A DNA stretch of 64,000 bases from an uncultured Bacteroides sp. (lineage in GTDB: Bacteria; Bacteroidota; Bacteroidia; Bacteroidales; Bacteroidaceae): positions 2,232,001 through 2,296,000 of the forward strand of contig NZ_OY781099.1 in NCBI RefSeq assembly GCF_963676325.1. The letters are read 5' to 3'. A program made the translations under genes and the position numbers. Below the pieces are notes generated by a model. The model was not told the DNA's origin. It did no database searches and saw only the letters and a program-made list of their open reading frames with translations. Positions 18,505-28,657 of this stretch are shown piece after piece. Within the stretch, counting starts at the first letter, position 1. Every line of letters starts with the position of its first letter.

Positions 18505-19389
18505 TTAAACCTTACGATATTCACTGGGCGACATACCAGTGTGATGCTTAAAATACTTTCCAAAGAAGGACTGATTGGGAAAACCAAGTTGATCGGATAC
18601 CTCCTGTATAGTCTGGGATGATGTTTTTAGGCGGGCTTTTGCTTCAAGAACAACTTGCTCGTCAATCCACTCTCCTGCCGACCGGCCGCTAATCTCTTTT
18701 ATCACCCTTGAAAGGTGTTTAGGGGTAAGAAAAAGCTGATCTGCATAAAAAGTTACACTTCTTTCTTTGATAAAATTACGGCTGACCGACAAAAGAAATG
18801 ATTCAAAAAGTTCTTCTTTTCTTGACTTGAATCTTTTTTCGGGTATATGAGCTTCAAAGACACTGTACATTTCAACAACCAATGCTCTTATTATATTTTT
18901 AGTTATCTCCCTACGATAGACATTATTCGTGTTTCGTACCTTTTCCCACAGAAAAGAATGATATTTCATAACTGATGAAACCTCTTCATCAGTTAAGACT
19001 GTACATGGATTATCTTTAACATAAAAGAATATAGGCAGAATCCTGTCAAGAGTTACCATTATTTCATCCGTAAAAGCATGAGATAACACAAAAAACAGAC
19101 CAGAAAAATCATCAGTATTTTCGTAAAGCTGAACTATCTGATCAGGAGTTATTATAATCATGTCATTTTTTTTCAGAGTATAATCTTTCAGGTTTATTCC
19201 CACTTTAGCATGTCCGCTCAAGCAAATTGCCATTACACTAAGATCTATCCGAGTTGGATAATCAAAAATAGGAACATTATCTATATTATTGAATATTGCG
19301 AAATCATTATCAATATAATCTGCATCGGGAACTTTATCAAGTGTTGCAAGGTCCCATCGTTGTATTTCTTTGTTTTCAATTTGTGCCAT
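18505..19389 (-). CDS. AraC-family transcriptional regulator
   Basis: Has 294 residues from MAQIENKEIQRWDL; 13 upstream in-frame residues are disfavoured because the -7 box TATATTTG (19406-19413) would overlap them. The N-terminal ligand/cupin-like domain covers about 1-180. The C-terminal double helix-turn-helix (about 195-292) contains FYADQLFLTPKHLSRVIKE and LGFPNQSFFGKYFKHHTGMS. It is divergent from the RND efflux operon across 159 bp and is the likely regulator of it. Confidence 0.92.
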   Translation of the reverse strand: MAQIENKEIQRWDLATLDKVPDADYIDNDFAIFNNIDNVPIFDYPTRIDLSVMAICLSGHAKVGINLKDYTLKKNDMIIITPDQIVQLYENTDDFSGLFFVLSHAFTDEIMVTLDRILPIFFYVKDNPCTVLTDEEVSSVMKYHSFLWEKVRNTNNVYRREITKNIIRALVVEMYSVFEAHIPEKRFKSRKEELFESFLLSVSRNFIKERSVTFYADQLFLTPKHLSRVIKEISGRSAGEWIDEQVVLEAKARLKTSSQTIQEVSDQLGFPNQSFFGKYFKHHTGMSPSEYRKV

Positions 19390-19405
19390 ATGTCTTATTT
19401 TAGCG

Positions 19406-19413
19406 CAAATATA
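19406..19413 (-). promoter_or_regulatory. Putative -7 box of the AraC gene
   Basis: The minus strand reads TATATTTG, 16 bp before the chosen start. Confidence 0.45.
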
Positions 19414-19548
19414 TAATAAAAATATCATTTCAAGGTATACAATGCGACAAACAGAACAATTAAGGGGTATTCAGGAACTTCCAATCATTAAGTTTACTCC
19501 TCAACTTTGCAAAGAATTTAGAATCAATAGTATAATAAATAATATGGT

Positions 19549-20577
19549 ATGAAAAAAGGAAAACAAGTATACGCATTTGCGTTGCTATTATTGGTCGTTA
19601 GTTGTAAGGGTAAAAAGGAAGAAGCTACAGCCGAAGAGGCTATCCCGGTAAAAGTAGAAACAGTATCTACGACCACTTCTACAGGAGAGCATAATTATGT
19701 GGGAACAGTTGAAGAAAACACAGGTTCGTCTCTTAGCTTTTCAGTAATGGGAACTGTAGAAAAGGTGCTGGTATCTGAAGGACAAAGTGTTTCAAAAGGA
19801 CAACTGCTTGCTATTCTCAACAAAGCTACATTAATGAATTCGTACAGTGTTGCAAATTCCTCATTGAAACAAGCTCAGGATGCTTACAAACGTTTGACAC
19901 AGTTGCATGAAAGTGGTAGTTTGCCGGAAATTAAGTATGTAGAGATTCAGACTCAGTTGCAACAGGCACAAGCCGCTGAGAGCATTGCCAAAAAGAATCT
20001 TCATGATTGCAATCTGTATGCTCCTTTTAGCGGAGTTATTGCAAAGAAGTCCATTGATGCGGGAATGAATGTTGCTCCTGGATTAGAATCATTCAAACTG
20101 GTTACCATAGATAAGGTAAATGTAAAAGTATCCGTTCCGGAAAATGAGATTGCGCGTATTAAGAAAGGAGCAACAGCTCAGGTTAATGTAGCTGCGCTGG
20201 ATCATAAATCATTTGAAGGAAAAATAGACGAAAAGGGAGTAATTGCCAATCCTCTTTCACATACTTACGAAGTTAAAGTAAAACTGAGTAATCCTCGTCG
20301 TGAGCTGATGCCGGGAATGGTTTGTGAGGTGTATATCTCATCGCCCGACCAGCAGCAAGGTGGCATTCTTGTTCCGAATAGTGCCATTCAGATTATTGAT
20401 TCCGGTGAACGCTTTGTGTGGCTGGCAAAAAATGGCAAAGCTACAAGAAGAATTGTGGGAACCGGTGCATTGACCAACCAGGGAGTTGTTATAACCAATG
20501 GATTAATGTCCAGCGATCAGGTTATTATTGAAGGAAATCAGAAAGTGAGTGAAGGAATGAAAATTGCAATAAAATGA
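19549..20577 (+). CDS. RND efflux periplasmic adaptor (membrane fusion protein)
   Basis: Has 342 residues. The N-terminus has a lipobox LLLVVSC, so it is a predicted lipoprotein. After it come a lipoyl/barrel-sandwich half (VEKVLVSEGQSVSKGQLLA), a coiled-coil hairpin (about 95-150, LQQAQAAESIAKKNL), the second lipoyl half (LYAPFSGVIAKKSIDAGMNV) and a beta-barrel domain. It bridges the inner-membrane pump and the outer-membrane channel. The stop overlaps the pump start (ATGA). Confidence 0.93.
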   Translation: MKKGKQVYAFALLLLVVSCKGKKEEATAEEAIPVKVETVSTTTSTGEHNYVGTVEENTGSSLSFSVMGTVEKVLVSEGQSVSKGQLLAILNKATLMNSYSVANSSLKQAQDAYKRLTQLHESGSLPEIKYVEIQTQLQQAQAAESIAKKNLHDCNLYAPFSGVIAKKSIDAGMNVAPGLESFKLVTIDKVNVKVSVPENEIARIKKGATAQVNVAALDHKSFEGKIDEKGVIANPLSHTYEVKVKLSNPRRELMPGMVCEVYISSPDQQQGGILVPNSAIQIIDSGERFVWLAKNGKATRRIVGTGALTNQGVVITNGLMSSDQVIIEGNQKVSEGMKIAIK

Positions 20578-23500
20578 GCAGAAGAAAAATAAACATAGTA
20601 GAATTGGCCATGAGGCACCGACAAATCGTGATTCTGATTGCGTCGTTGCTTGTAATGTTTGGCATTTACTCGCTTAAGGTAATGCCCAAACAGGAATTCC
20701 CTGTTTTCACTATCCGCCAGGGACTGGTTATTGGCGTATATCCCGGTGCTACCTCTGCCGAAGTGGAGGAGCAACTGGCTAAACCATTAGAGAAGTTCAT
20801 CTTTACCTATAAGGAAGTGAAGAAGAAAAAAACTTATTCCACCTCAAAAGATGGAATGGTTATAGTTAATGTAGAGCTTAATGACGATGTAAAGAATAAG
20901 GATGAGTTCTGGTCTAAATTCAAACACGGACTAGAAGGATTCAAATCTCAGTTGCCTTCAGGGGTTCTGGCTTTGATGGCGAATGATGACTTTGGTGATA
21001 CTTCGGCATTGCTTATAACTTTGGAATCAGAGGATAAAACTTACCGCGAACTGGAAAAATATCTGGAAGAGTTGCAGAACAGACTGAGACGCATTGATGC
21101 TGTGGCCAATCTTCGTAGTTACGGATTGCAGAAGGAACAAGTTAGCATTTATATTGAACAGGAAAAACTGGCTGCATACGGCATCAGCTCTACTACGCTG
21201 GCTGCCAATCTTTTCACTCAGGGCTTTACAACCATGAGCGGATCAGTAGACAATAAGAGCTTCGTGGCGCCAATCCATATTTCTGAGACTTATAAAACTG
21301 AACGAGATATTGCTGAACAGATTATCTATTCCGACCCTACCGGTCACGTAATCCGATTGAAGGATGTGGCTCGTGTGGTGCGTGAATATCCTGATCCGGA
21401 CTCTTATATAAAGAACAACGGAAAGAAGTGTATTCTGTTGTCAATGGAGATGCGTTCGGGGAATAACATTGTTCAGTTTGGGAAGGATGTAAATGAAGTC
21501 CTGGAATCTTATCAGAAGGAACTGCCCAAAAGTGTGAGCATTTACCGCATAGCCGATCAGTCGAAAGTGGTAGGAGATTCTGTATTCAACTTCCTGAAGG
21601 AACTAATGATTGCTATTGGGGCTGTAATCATTGTCATAATGTGTTTACTCCCTATGCGGGTTGCTTCAGTTGCAGCTTCAACAATTCCTATATCCATATT
21701 CATATCATTGGGATTGTTCTATGCATTTGGAATAGAGCTGAATACGGTAACTCTTGCTGCACTGATAGTAACGCTGGGAATGATTGTGGACAATTCTATT
21801 GTTATTATAGATAGCTATCTGGAACATCTCGACGAAGGAATGTCGCGCTGGCATGCTTCCGTTATGAGTGCCATGAAGTTGTTCAAGTCCATCTTCTCTG
21901 CCACATTGGCTATTAGTATCACATTCTTCCCGTTCCTTATTACCACAACGGGAATGTACAATGACTTCCTGAAGGTATTCCCTTGGTCTATCAGTATTAT
22001 CCTCGGTATATCTTTGTTGGTAGCTATGCTTTTGGTTCCTTACATGCAGTATTTCTTTATAACCAAAGGATTGAAACATGGCAAAGAGGGAAAGAAAGAA
22101 AAGAAAAATCTGCTGGACCTGATGCAGAAAAAGTATGAAGTATTGCTCGATAAGTGTTTCAAGCATCCGTGGATTACATTAAGTGCGGGGGTAATAACCG
22201 TAGTTGCAGGATGTTTACTGTTCAGTACACTTCCCCAACGCCTTATGCCTATAGCCGAGCGAAATCAGTTTGCGGTGGAATTCTATTTACCTAAGGGAAC
22301 TGCAATAGAACAAACTGCCGATGTGGTTAGTAAGCTTGAAACCATAATGAAGAAAGATAAACGAATTGTCTCTATCACTTCATTTCTAGGCGAGGGTTCA
22401 CCACGTTTTCATACTTCATACGCACCCAATATGCCTGGAAGCAACTATGCGCAGTATATTGTAAACACAGTATCACCGGAAGCAACAGTAGAATTGCTCG
22501 AGGAGCTGACCGGAAAATATTCAAACTATTTTCCTAATACCTATGTCCGTTTCAAACAGTTGGACTATTCTGACGCACGATCTCCCATTGAAGTGAGATT
22601 GAGTGGCGATAGCCTGAAGGATTTGAATAAAGCCGGAGAGAAAGTACTGCTTACGTTAAGAAACATGGATGGCTTGTCTTTGGTACGTCCTAACTTTGAA
22701 GAACAGACTCCAGGCGCAATGATCAAAATTGATAACGATGAAGCCAATCGTCTTGGAATCAGCAAATCTCTGGTAGCTGCAAACATGGCCATGCGCTTTG
22801 GTTCGGGCATTCCACTTACCACTTTGTGGGACGGAGATTATCCGATGCAGGTTAAGCTGAAAGCTGAAAGAAAAGTAGATCCTAACTTTGAAGATTTGGG
22901 CAATGAATATGTTCAGTCTATTGTTCCGGGAGTATCTGTACCTCTTCGTCAGATAGCCAAAATAGTTCCCGACTGGACTGAAGGACAGATTGTCCGTAGA
23001 AACGGAGTGAGAACCCTCTCAATCAATGCCGATGTAAAAAGGGGGATAAACACAACCGCTATGACTGCTAAGGTTGAAAAGAAGCTTAAAAATATTAGCC
23101 TCCCTAAAGGTGTAACCCTGAGCATGGGCGGACAGAAAGAATCGGATCAGGAAACTCTTCCTCAGATTATCGGGGCACTACTTATTGCCATTGTGATTAT
23201 CTTCTTCATCTTACTATTCCACTTCAGAAAGATAAATCTGGCACTACTAATACTTGTCTCAATGACTCTGACCGTATTCGGAGCGGCAATAGGTGTGCTG
23301 ATAATGGGACAAGATGTTAGTATGACGGGGATTCTTGGTATAGTGAGTCTGATGGGTATCCTGGTAAGAAACGGAATTATCATGCTCGATTACGCAGAAG
23401 AACTAAGACACAAGCACAAACTTCCGGTCTATGAAGCTGCTCTTGAAGCAGGAAAGCGACGTATGCGCCCTATCTTCCTCACTTCTGCCGCAGCATCAAT

Positions 23501-23666
23501 GGGTGTGATACCTATGATTATAAGCAACAGTCCGCTTTGGGGACCAATGGGTACGGTTATCTGCTTCGGAACATTGATATCGATGGTTCTGGTCGTAACA
23601 GTATTACCTGTAGCATACTGGATACTTTTCAGAGGGAATAACAAAGGAATTGTATCGCCTGAATAA
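20574..23666 (+). CDS. RND-family efflux pump, inner-membrane subunit
   Basis: Has 1030 residues with the usual AcrB-like architecture: TM1 near 12-30, a large periplasmic loop, TM2-6, a second loop and TM7-12. TM4 reads GMIVDNSIVIIDSY: only one of the two adjacent proton-relay aspartates of AcrB is kept (D-N). FLGEGSPRFH and the C-terminal RRMRPIFLTSAAASMGVIPM are family motifs. The likely substrates are small toxic molecules. It is translationally coupled to the adaptor gene. Confidence 0.95.
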   Translation: MSRRKINIVELAMRHRQIVILIASLLVMFGIYSLKVMPKQEFPVFTIRQGLVIGVYPGATSAEVEEQLAKPLEKFIFTYKEVKKKKTYSTSKDGMVIVNVELNDDVKNKDEFWSKFKHGLEGFKSQLPSGVLALMANDDFGDTSALLITLESEDKTYRELEKYLEELQNRLRRIDAVANLRSYGLQKEQVSIYIEQEKLAAYGISSTTLAANLFTQGFTTMSGSVDNKSFVAPIHISETYKTERDIAEQIIYSDPTGHVIRLKDVARVVREYPDPDSYIKNNGKKCILLSMEMRSGNNIVQFGKDVNEVLESYQKELPKSVSIYRIADQSKVVGDSVFNFLKELMIAIGAVIIVIMCLLPMRVASVAASTIPISIFISLGLFYAFGIELNTVTLAALIVTLGMIVDNSIVIIDSYLEHLDEGMSRWHASVMSAMKLFKSIFSATLAISITFFPFLITTTGMYNDFLKVFPWSISIILGISLLVAMLLVPYMQYFFITKGLKHGKEGKKEKKNLLDLMQKKYEVLLDKCFKHPWITLSAGVITVVAGCLLFSTLPQRLMPIAERNQFAVEFYLPKGTAIEQTADVVSKLETIMKKDKRIVSITSFLGEGSPRFHTSYAPNMPGSNYAQYIVNTVSPEATVELLEELTGKYSNYFPNTYVRFKQLDYSDARSPIEVRLSGDSLKDLNKAGEKVLLTLRNMDGLSLVRPNFEEQTPGAMIKIDNDEANRLGISKSLVAANMAMRFGSGIPLTTLWDGDYPMQVKLKAERKVDPNFEDLGNEYVQSIVPGVSVPLRQIAKIVPDWTEGQIVRRNGVRTLSINADVKRGINTTAMTAKVEKKLKNISLPKGVTLSMGGQKESDQETLPQIIGALLIAIVIIFFILLFHFRKINLALLILVSMTLTVFGAAIGVLIMGQDVSMTGILGIVSLMGILVRNGIIMLDYAEELRHKHKLPVYEAALEAGKRRMRPIFLTSAAASMGVIPMIISNSPLWGPMGTVICFGTLISMVLVVTVLPVAYWILFRGNNKGIVSPE

Positions 23667-23681
23667 TGGCTGGAATTTATT

Positions 23682-23745
23682 CCCCAATAAATAAAATCCA
23701 TTGGGGAATAACCAGTAAACCATTGGTGTATAAATTCAAATTATT
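23682..23745. repeat. Intergenic word-repeat cluster C inside the efflux operon
   Basis: CCAATAAATAAAATCCATT (23684-23702) is bounded by CCCCAAT/ATTGGGG, a perfect 7-bp inverted repeat (23682-23706). ACCATTGG-like words follow to about 23727. The same 19-mer occurs exactly at 49883-49901. Confidence 0.8.
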
Positions 23746-23776
23746 CGAGTATAAATTTCTAGATAAGATTGATTAA

Positions 23777-25048
23777 ATGAAAAAGAAAAATATAGCACTC
23801 CTAAGTCTTTTCCTGCTGAGCGGATTAAGCATCTCTGCTCAAGAGGTACTCACGCTGGAACAATGCAAGAAACTGGCTTTGGAGAACAACGTAAAAATAA
23901 GAAATGCCCGATTGGAACAGAGCGCTTCCAATGAAACAAAGAAAGAGGCTTTCACAAACTATTTCCCTGTGGTGAGTGCCACAGGAGAAGGATTTAACGC
24001 CAATAAAGGAATAATTTCCCTTGATCTGGCGGGAATGAGCATGTCAATGCTAAAAAATGGAGTTGTTGGCGGGGTAACTGCCACACAGCCTGTCTTTGCC
24101 GGCGGAAAAATCGTAAATGGAAACAAACTGGCTCAGCTTGGCACTGAGGTAAGCGGATATCAGATGAAACTTTCCGAAGATGAAGTATCGGTTACTGCTG
24201 AGCAATATTATTGGCAAATTGTTTCCCTGCAAGAAAAGATGAAGACTATTCAGATAGTTGAGAAGATGCTTGAAAATCTGCACAAGGATGTTGCCGCTGC
24301 TTACAAAGCCGGAACAACGAACAAAAATGATGTGTTGAGAGTTGAACTTAAGCAAAACGAAATTGCAAGCAATAAGCTGAAAGTGGAAAATGGTCTTTCT
24401 ATCTCAAAACTAGCCTTATGCCAGTATATGGGCATTGCATCAAAAGATTTTGTTACGGACACAGCTGCATTTAATTCTTTGGCATCTCCGCTGGAATATA
24501 AAGTAAACCACGAAGAGACATTGCGTAACCGTACAGAATATAAATTGCTGGATAAGAATGTAGAGGCTAATCGACTTCAGACAAAAATGAAAATCGGAGA
24601 ATATATGCCTCAGGTTGCAGTTGGTGCGGGATATATGTATAATTATTTAATGGATAAAAATAGTAGCTTCGGCATTCTTTACGCCACAGTTTCGGTGCCA
24701 ATATCTGGATGGTGGGGCGGTTCTCATGCCATAAAAAAGCAAAAGCTGAATGAGAAAATGGCGGAGAACACTAAGCAAAACAATAGCGAATTGCTTATTA
24801 TTCAGATGCAGCAACTGTGGAATGATTTGGAAGAGGCATATAAACAAGTTAATCTGGCTGAGAAATCCGTACAATCATCTAGTGAAAACCTTCGGTTGAA
24901 TACAGATTTCTACAAAGCCGGAACTGTTGCCTTGAATGATTTACTGGATGCTGAGACTCTTTTGCAACAAAGCAGGGATCAGAATACCGAAGCAAGGGTA
25001 AATTACCTGGTAAAGAAAACCAAGTATCTGCAAGCAACAGGAAGATAA
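23777..25048 (+). CDS. TolC-like outer-membrane efflux channel
   Basis: Has 423 residues with a signal peptide ending at ISAQ, then two copies of the outer-membrane efflux protein domain (about 28-215 and 235-420) rich in long helices. VTATQPVFAGGKIVNGNKLA and SVPISGWWGGSHAIKKQKL are the matching strand/helix turns. It completes the tripartite pump. The 110-bp gap to the pump gene holds repeat cluster C, so expression of the channel may be set separately. Confidence 0.92.
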   Translation: MKKKNIALLSLFLLSGLSISAQEVLTLEQCKKLALENNVKIRNARLEQSASNETKKEAFTNYFPVVSATGEGFNANKGIISLDLAGMSMSMLKNGVVGGVTATQPVFAGGKIVNGNKLAQLGTEVSGYQMKLSEDEVSVTAEQYYWQIVSLQEKMKTIQIVEKMLENLHKDVAAAYKAGTTNKNDVLRVELKQNEIASNKLKVENGLSISKLALCQYMGIASKDFVTDTAAFNSLASPLEYKVNHEETLRNRTEYKLLDKNVEANRLQTKMKIGEYMPQVAVGAGYMYNYLMDKNSSFGILYATVSVPISGWWGGSHAIKKQKLNEKMAENTKQNNSELLIIQMQQLWNDLEEAYKQVNLAEKSVQSSSENLRLNTDFYKAGTVALNDLLDAETLLQQSRDQNTEARVNYLVKKTKYLQATGR

Positions 25049-25087
25049 TTCTTTTCAGCTGATATTATAAATACATATCAGATATGT

Positions 25088-25135
25088 AAGAGCCATTTCG
25101 CACTCCATTATTAGTGTCGGAATGGCTCTTTTGCA
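25088..25135 (+). terminator. Terminator of the RND efflux operon
   Basis: AAGAGCCATTTCG (25088-25100) pairs with CGGAATGGCTCTT (25118-25130) at 12 of 13 positions, followed by TTT. Confidence 0.85.
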
Positions 25136-25547
25136 TTGTAGGATCAGAATGCATATTCTATTTCACTCCTCCCTCTCTCCTATCTCCAAAAAGAATGGTT
25201 TGAATTTATACCGAAGAATAAAATTCCTTACACTAAATAGATTCTGTTAATCTATGAGTTAAGGAGTAATTCAATATACGTCACCTTTAAGAGCAACAGT
25301 ATCAACTATTTAGACGTAAATCAAAAACAAAACGGTTTATCATCCAAAAACAGAAAAACAAAAGGTTGTTTTGGAGGGGGTAACAGGGTCTCTCCTTCTG
25401 AAACACCGTGATAGCCGCGGTGCTAAATTTTAGCACGGGACATATAAAAGAAGTTTTCTACAGAGTTTGTCACCACCACATAAATTATATATACATTCAA
25501 ACATAGCAAATCAAACGGGGTCATAATTCTCCTTATCGTATGCTAAC
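25136..25547. repeat. Gene-free stretch with word-repeat cluster H
   Basis: No gene is visible. GTGCTAAATTTTAGCAC (25420-25436) is a perfect palindrome; CACCG (25404-25408) pairs with CGGTG (25418-25422) just before it. At about 25194-25220 AATGG, TTTGAATTTATAC and GAATAAA repeat words found inverted in cluster C. The rest is AT-rich. Confidence 0.5.
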
Positions 25548-25591
25548 AAAAAAACAGCCTTTAGTCAGCATTCTAATACTGAATAAAGGCT
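25548..25591 (-). terminator. Terminator of the ATP synthase operon
   Basis: AGCCTTTAGTCAGCA (25556 on) pairs with the complement ending AAAGGCT at 25591, with small mismatches; seven A at 25548-25554 give a T-run on the minus strand. It lies 27 bp after atpG. Confidence 0.85.
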
Positions 25592-25618
25592 ATTCCTATA
25601 AAGCTATATTTTTAATAT

Positions 25619-26494
25619 CTACTTAAACGAACCTCCGATAATATCAAGCAGCTCATTAGTAATGGCCTGCTGACGGGATTTATTGTACAATACAGTTAAA
25701 TCCTGAATTATTTCATTAGCATTATCAGTAGCAATCTGCATAGCCATTGTACGTGCAGCATGCTCTGATGCATTTGAATCAAGTAGCGCAGTATACAATC
25801 TCAAGCCAAGAACCTGAGGAATCAAAGTAGCAATCAGCGCCTCTTTTGATGGCTCAAAGATATAATCCAAAGCCCATTGGTGATCAGTTGTTACCTCATC
25901 TTCTACAGATAAGTCTACAGGCAGGTAATTCTCACGAGTCAGAATCTGTGAAGCTGTGTTCTTAAAATGATGATAAAGCAGTTCCACCTTATCAATTTCT
26001 TTATCAGCGAACAGCTTCATCAAATTATTAGCCAGGTCAAACGAATCCTTATAGGAAGGTTTATCTGCCATCTCCAGAAATTCTCCGGCAATTGTCAAAC
26101 CCTCTTTCTTTGCTTCGTGAGCAATTTTCTTTCCCACAGCAAAAATCAGAATATTTTCCTTGCCAACTGTAGATTCATATCCTTCCACCATCAAATTTAA
26201 CTGGCGGGCCACGTTTGCATTGTAGGCACCGCAAAGAGATGAATTAGATGAGAAAGCAACTATTGCTACCTTTTTTATCGGACGAGTCGCAATGTAAGGT
26301 GATTGAATATCGGCTTCATTTGAGAGGAAAGCCGTTAGCATGGCATGCAGCTTCTTCTCGTAAGGAAGCATATTCACGATAGAATTCTGCGCACGGTGCA
26401 ACTTAGCCGAAGCTACCATTTTCATGGCAGACGTAATCTTTCTGGTACTGTTAACCGATGCTATTCTTCCTTTTACTTCTTTTAGTGATGCCAT
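25619..26494 (-). CDS. atpG: ATP synthase F1, gamma subunit
   Basis: Central rotor shaft of F1, 291 residues. The N-terminal helix VKGRIASVNSTRKITSAMKM and the C-terminal helix (about 240-290, ARTMAMQIATDNANEIIQDL) form the coiled coil that turns inside the alpha/beta ring. It is the last gene of the atpDCIBEFHAG operon, 8 bp after atpA. Confidence 0.97.
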   Translation of the reverse strand: MASLKEVKGRIASVNSTRKITSAMKMVASAKLHRAQNSIVNMLPYEKKLHAMLTAFLSNEADIQSPYIATRPIKKVAIVAFSSNSSLCGAYNANVARQLNLMVEGYESTVGKENILIFAVGKKIAHEAKKEGLTIAGEFLEMADKPSYKDSFDLANNLMKLFADKEIDKVELLYHHFKNTASQILTRENYLPVDLSVEDEVTTDHQWALDYIFEPSKEALIATLIPQVLGLRLYTALLDSNASEHAARTMAMQIATDNANEIIQDLTVLYNKSRQQAITNELLDIIGGSFK

Positions 26495-26502
26495 ATTTCC
26501 TC

Positions 26503-28089
26503 CTATTTACTATAGACTTTCGCAATAGATCCTGCTACTTTTTCAATGATTGCAGAAACTTCGTCATTAATAACACCTGTCTTCAATACATCAAGTACAT
26601 CTTGCTGGTGGTTATTCTGAAGATCTAATAAAAAGTTCTTTTCAAATTCGTGAACCTTATCCAGCTTAACTGACTTCAACAAACCGTGTGTTCCGCAATA
26701 CAGAATAGCAATTTGTAGCTCAACTGACATTGGAGTATACTGTGGTTGTACCAGCAAACGGGTATTCTTTTGTCCTTTATTGATGGTAAGTGCAGTAACA
26801 GGGTCCATATCACCACCAAACTTGGTAAATGCTTCAAGTTCACGGTACTGTGCCTGGTCAATTTTCAATGTACCGGCAACTTTCTTCATTGCCTTGATCT
26901 GTGCGTTACCACCTACACGTGATACAGAAATACCTACGTTGATTGCAGGACGGTTACCTTGATTGAACAAGTCGGTATCAAGGAATATCTGACCATCGGT
27001 AATTGAAATTACATTGGTTGGGATATATGCAGAAACGTCACCAGCCTGAGTTTCAATGATTGGAAGAGCAGTCAAAGAACCTCCACCTTTCACTTTACCT
27101 TTCATGCTTTCAGGAAGGTCGTTCATCTGGCATGCAATTTCTTGCTGATTGATAATCTTTGCCGAACGCTCCAGCAAACGAGAGTGCAAATAGAAAATAT
27201 CACCCGGATATGCTTCACGACCTGACGGACGACGAAGAATTAATGATACCTCACGATATGCAACAGCCTGTTTAGACAAGTCATCATAAACAACCAAAGC
27301 ATGGCGTCCGCTATCACGGAAGTACTCACCGATAGCAGCACCGGCGAATGGTGCGAAATATTGCATTGCAGCAGGATCAGACGCTGTAGCTGAAACTACA
27401 ATTGTATAATCCATTGCACCTTTTTCCTTCAGCGTATTTACTATAGTAGCAACAGTAGAACCTTTTTGTCCTATTGCAACATAAATACAATATACGGGGT
27501 TACCTGCTTCAAAGTTACTTCTTTGATTGATAATAGTATCAATGGCAATAGAGGTCTTTCCTGTCTGACGGTCACCGATAATCAACTCACGCTGGCCGCG
27601 ACCAATAGGAATCATAGCATCTACAGCTTTCAATCCTGTTTGTAGCGGTTCGTTTACCGGCTGACGGAAAATAACACCCGGAGCTTTACGTTCCAATGGC
27701 ATTTCACAACGTTCGCCAGAAATCTCACCTTTACCATCCAATGGTTCACCAAGCGGATTGATAACACGTCCAAGCATGCCCTCACCTACGTTGATAGATG
27801 CAATACGTTTGGTACGTTTTACTATATATCCTTCCTTTATCTGATCAGTAGGGCCAAGTAACACAGCTCCCACATTGTCTTCTTCAAGGTTCATCACAAT
27901 AGCCTTCATGCCATTGTCGAACTCCAGCAGCTCGTTAGCTTCAGCATTCCTCAGACCATAGATACGGACTACTCCGTCACTGACTTGAAGTACTGTCCCC
28001 ACTTCATCGAACTGAAGGCTGGTATCAATTCCTTCAAGTTGCATACGCAACACTTCGGAAACTTCACTTGCTTTTATATTTTCGGACAT
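26503..28089 (-). CDS. atpA: ATP synthase F1, alpha subunit
   Basis: Non-catalytic nucleotide-binding subunit, 528 residues. Walker A GDRQTGKTS (about 172-180), Walker B LVVYDDLSK and the arginine-finger region SVSRVGGNAQIKAMKK are present. Gap to atpH is 10 bp. Confidence 0.98.
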   Translation of the reverse strand: MSENIKASEVSEVLRMQLEGIDTSLQFDEVGTVLQVSDGVVRIYGLRNAEANELLEFDNGMKAIVMNLEEDNVGAVLLGPTDQIKEGYIVKRTKRIASINVGEGMLGRVINPLGEPLDGKGEISGERCEMPLERKAPGVIFRQPVNEPLQTGLKAVDAMIPIGRGQRELIIGDRQTGKTSIAIDTIINQRSNFEAGNPVYCIYVAIGQKGSTVATIVNTLKEKGAMDYTIVVSATASDPAAMQYFAPFAGAAIGEYFRDSGRHALVVYDDLSKQAVAYREVSLILRRPSGREAYPGDIFYLHSRLLERSAKIINQQEIACQMNDLPESMKGKVKGGGSLTALPIIETQAGDVSAYIPTNVISITDGQIFLDTDLFNQGNRPAINVGISVSRVGGNAQIKAMKKVAGTLKIDQAQYRELEAFTKFGGDMDPVTALTINKGQKNTRLLVQPQYTPMSVELQIAILYCGTHGLLKSVKLDKVHEFEKNFLLDLQNNHQQDVLDVLKTGVINDEVSAIIEKVAGSIAKVYSK

Positions 28090-28099
28090 AATTCTTTAT

Positions 28100-28654
28100 T
28101 TATATACTTTTTCTATTCTTATCCATAAACTGGTTCTTCACCCGTTTAAGTTGCGTTGCAATACTAGCATCCAGACGGTAGGTATCTAAACCAAAAATAA
28201 AACCACCCAGAATTTCAGGATCAACTGAAGTTTTAAATTCCAGCGTTCCTTTCTTGTCCTTCATCAACATTTTCTTCATGAAACTCTCAGTCTCAGTACT
28301 CAAAGGAGATGCTGTTACCAATGACCCAATGGAGATAAATTTTGCTTTACGGTATAAATCCTGATACATCAAAGCTATAGATTGCAGGTGCTTTTCTCTT
28401 TTCTGATTCAACACCAAATCAATGAAACGCACAAACACATCGCTCACCTGAGTACCGGCCGCAGTGAATATCAGCTTCTGCTTTTCCTTGCTCTTCATCA
28501 CCGGATTATCAAGTACGGTTCTCAGAGAAGAATGCTCAGCAAAGCTTTGAGACAATGTGCTCATCTCTGCATAGACCTTCTCTTCCACACTTTTATCCTG
28601 TGCAAAAGCAAACAACGCTTTAGCGTAACGCATTGGAATAATCCCTGTATTCAT
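28100..28654 (-). CDS. atpH: ATP synthase F1, delta subunit (OSCP)
   Basis: Peripheral-stalk subunit joining F1 to the b subunits. Has 184 residues: an N-terminal helical bundle (RYAKALFAFAQDKSVEEKVY) and the C-terminal signature DPEILGGFIFGLDTYRLDAS. It follows atpF by 3 bp. Confidence 0.95.
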   Translation of the reverse strand: MNTGIIPMRYAKALFAFAQDKSVEEKVYAEMSTLSQSFAEHSSLRTVLDNPVMKSKEKQKLIFTAAGTQVSDVFVRFIDLVLNQKREKHLQSIALMYQDLYRKAKFISIGSLVTASPLSTETESFMKKMLMKDKKGTLEFKTSVDPEILGGFIFGLDTYRLDASIATQLKRVKNQFMDKNRKSI

Positions 28655-28657
28655 TGT

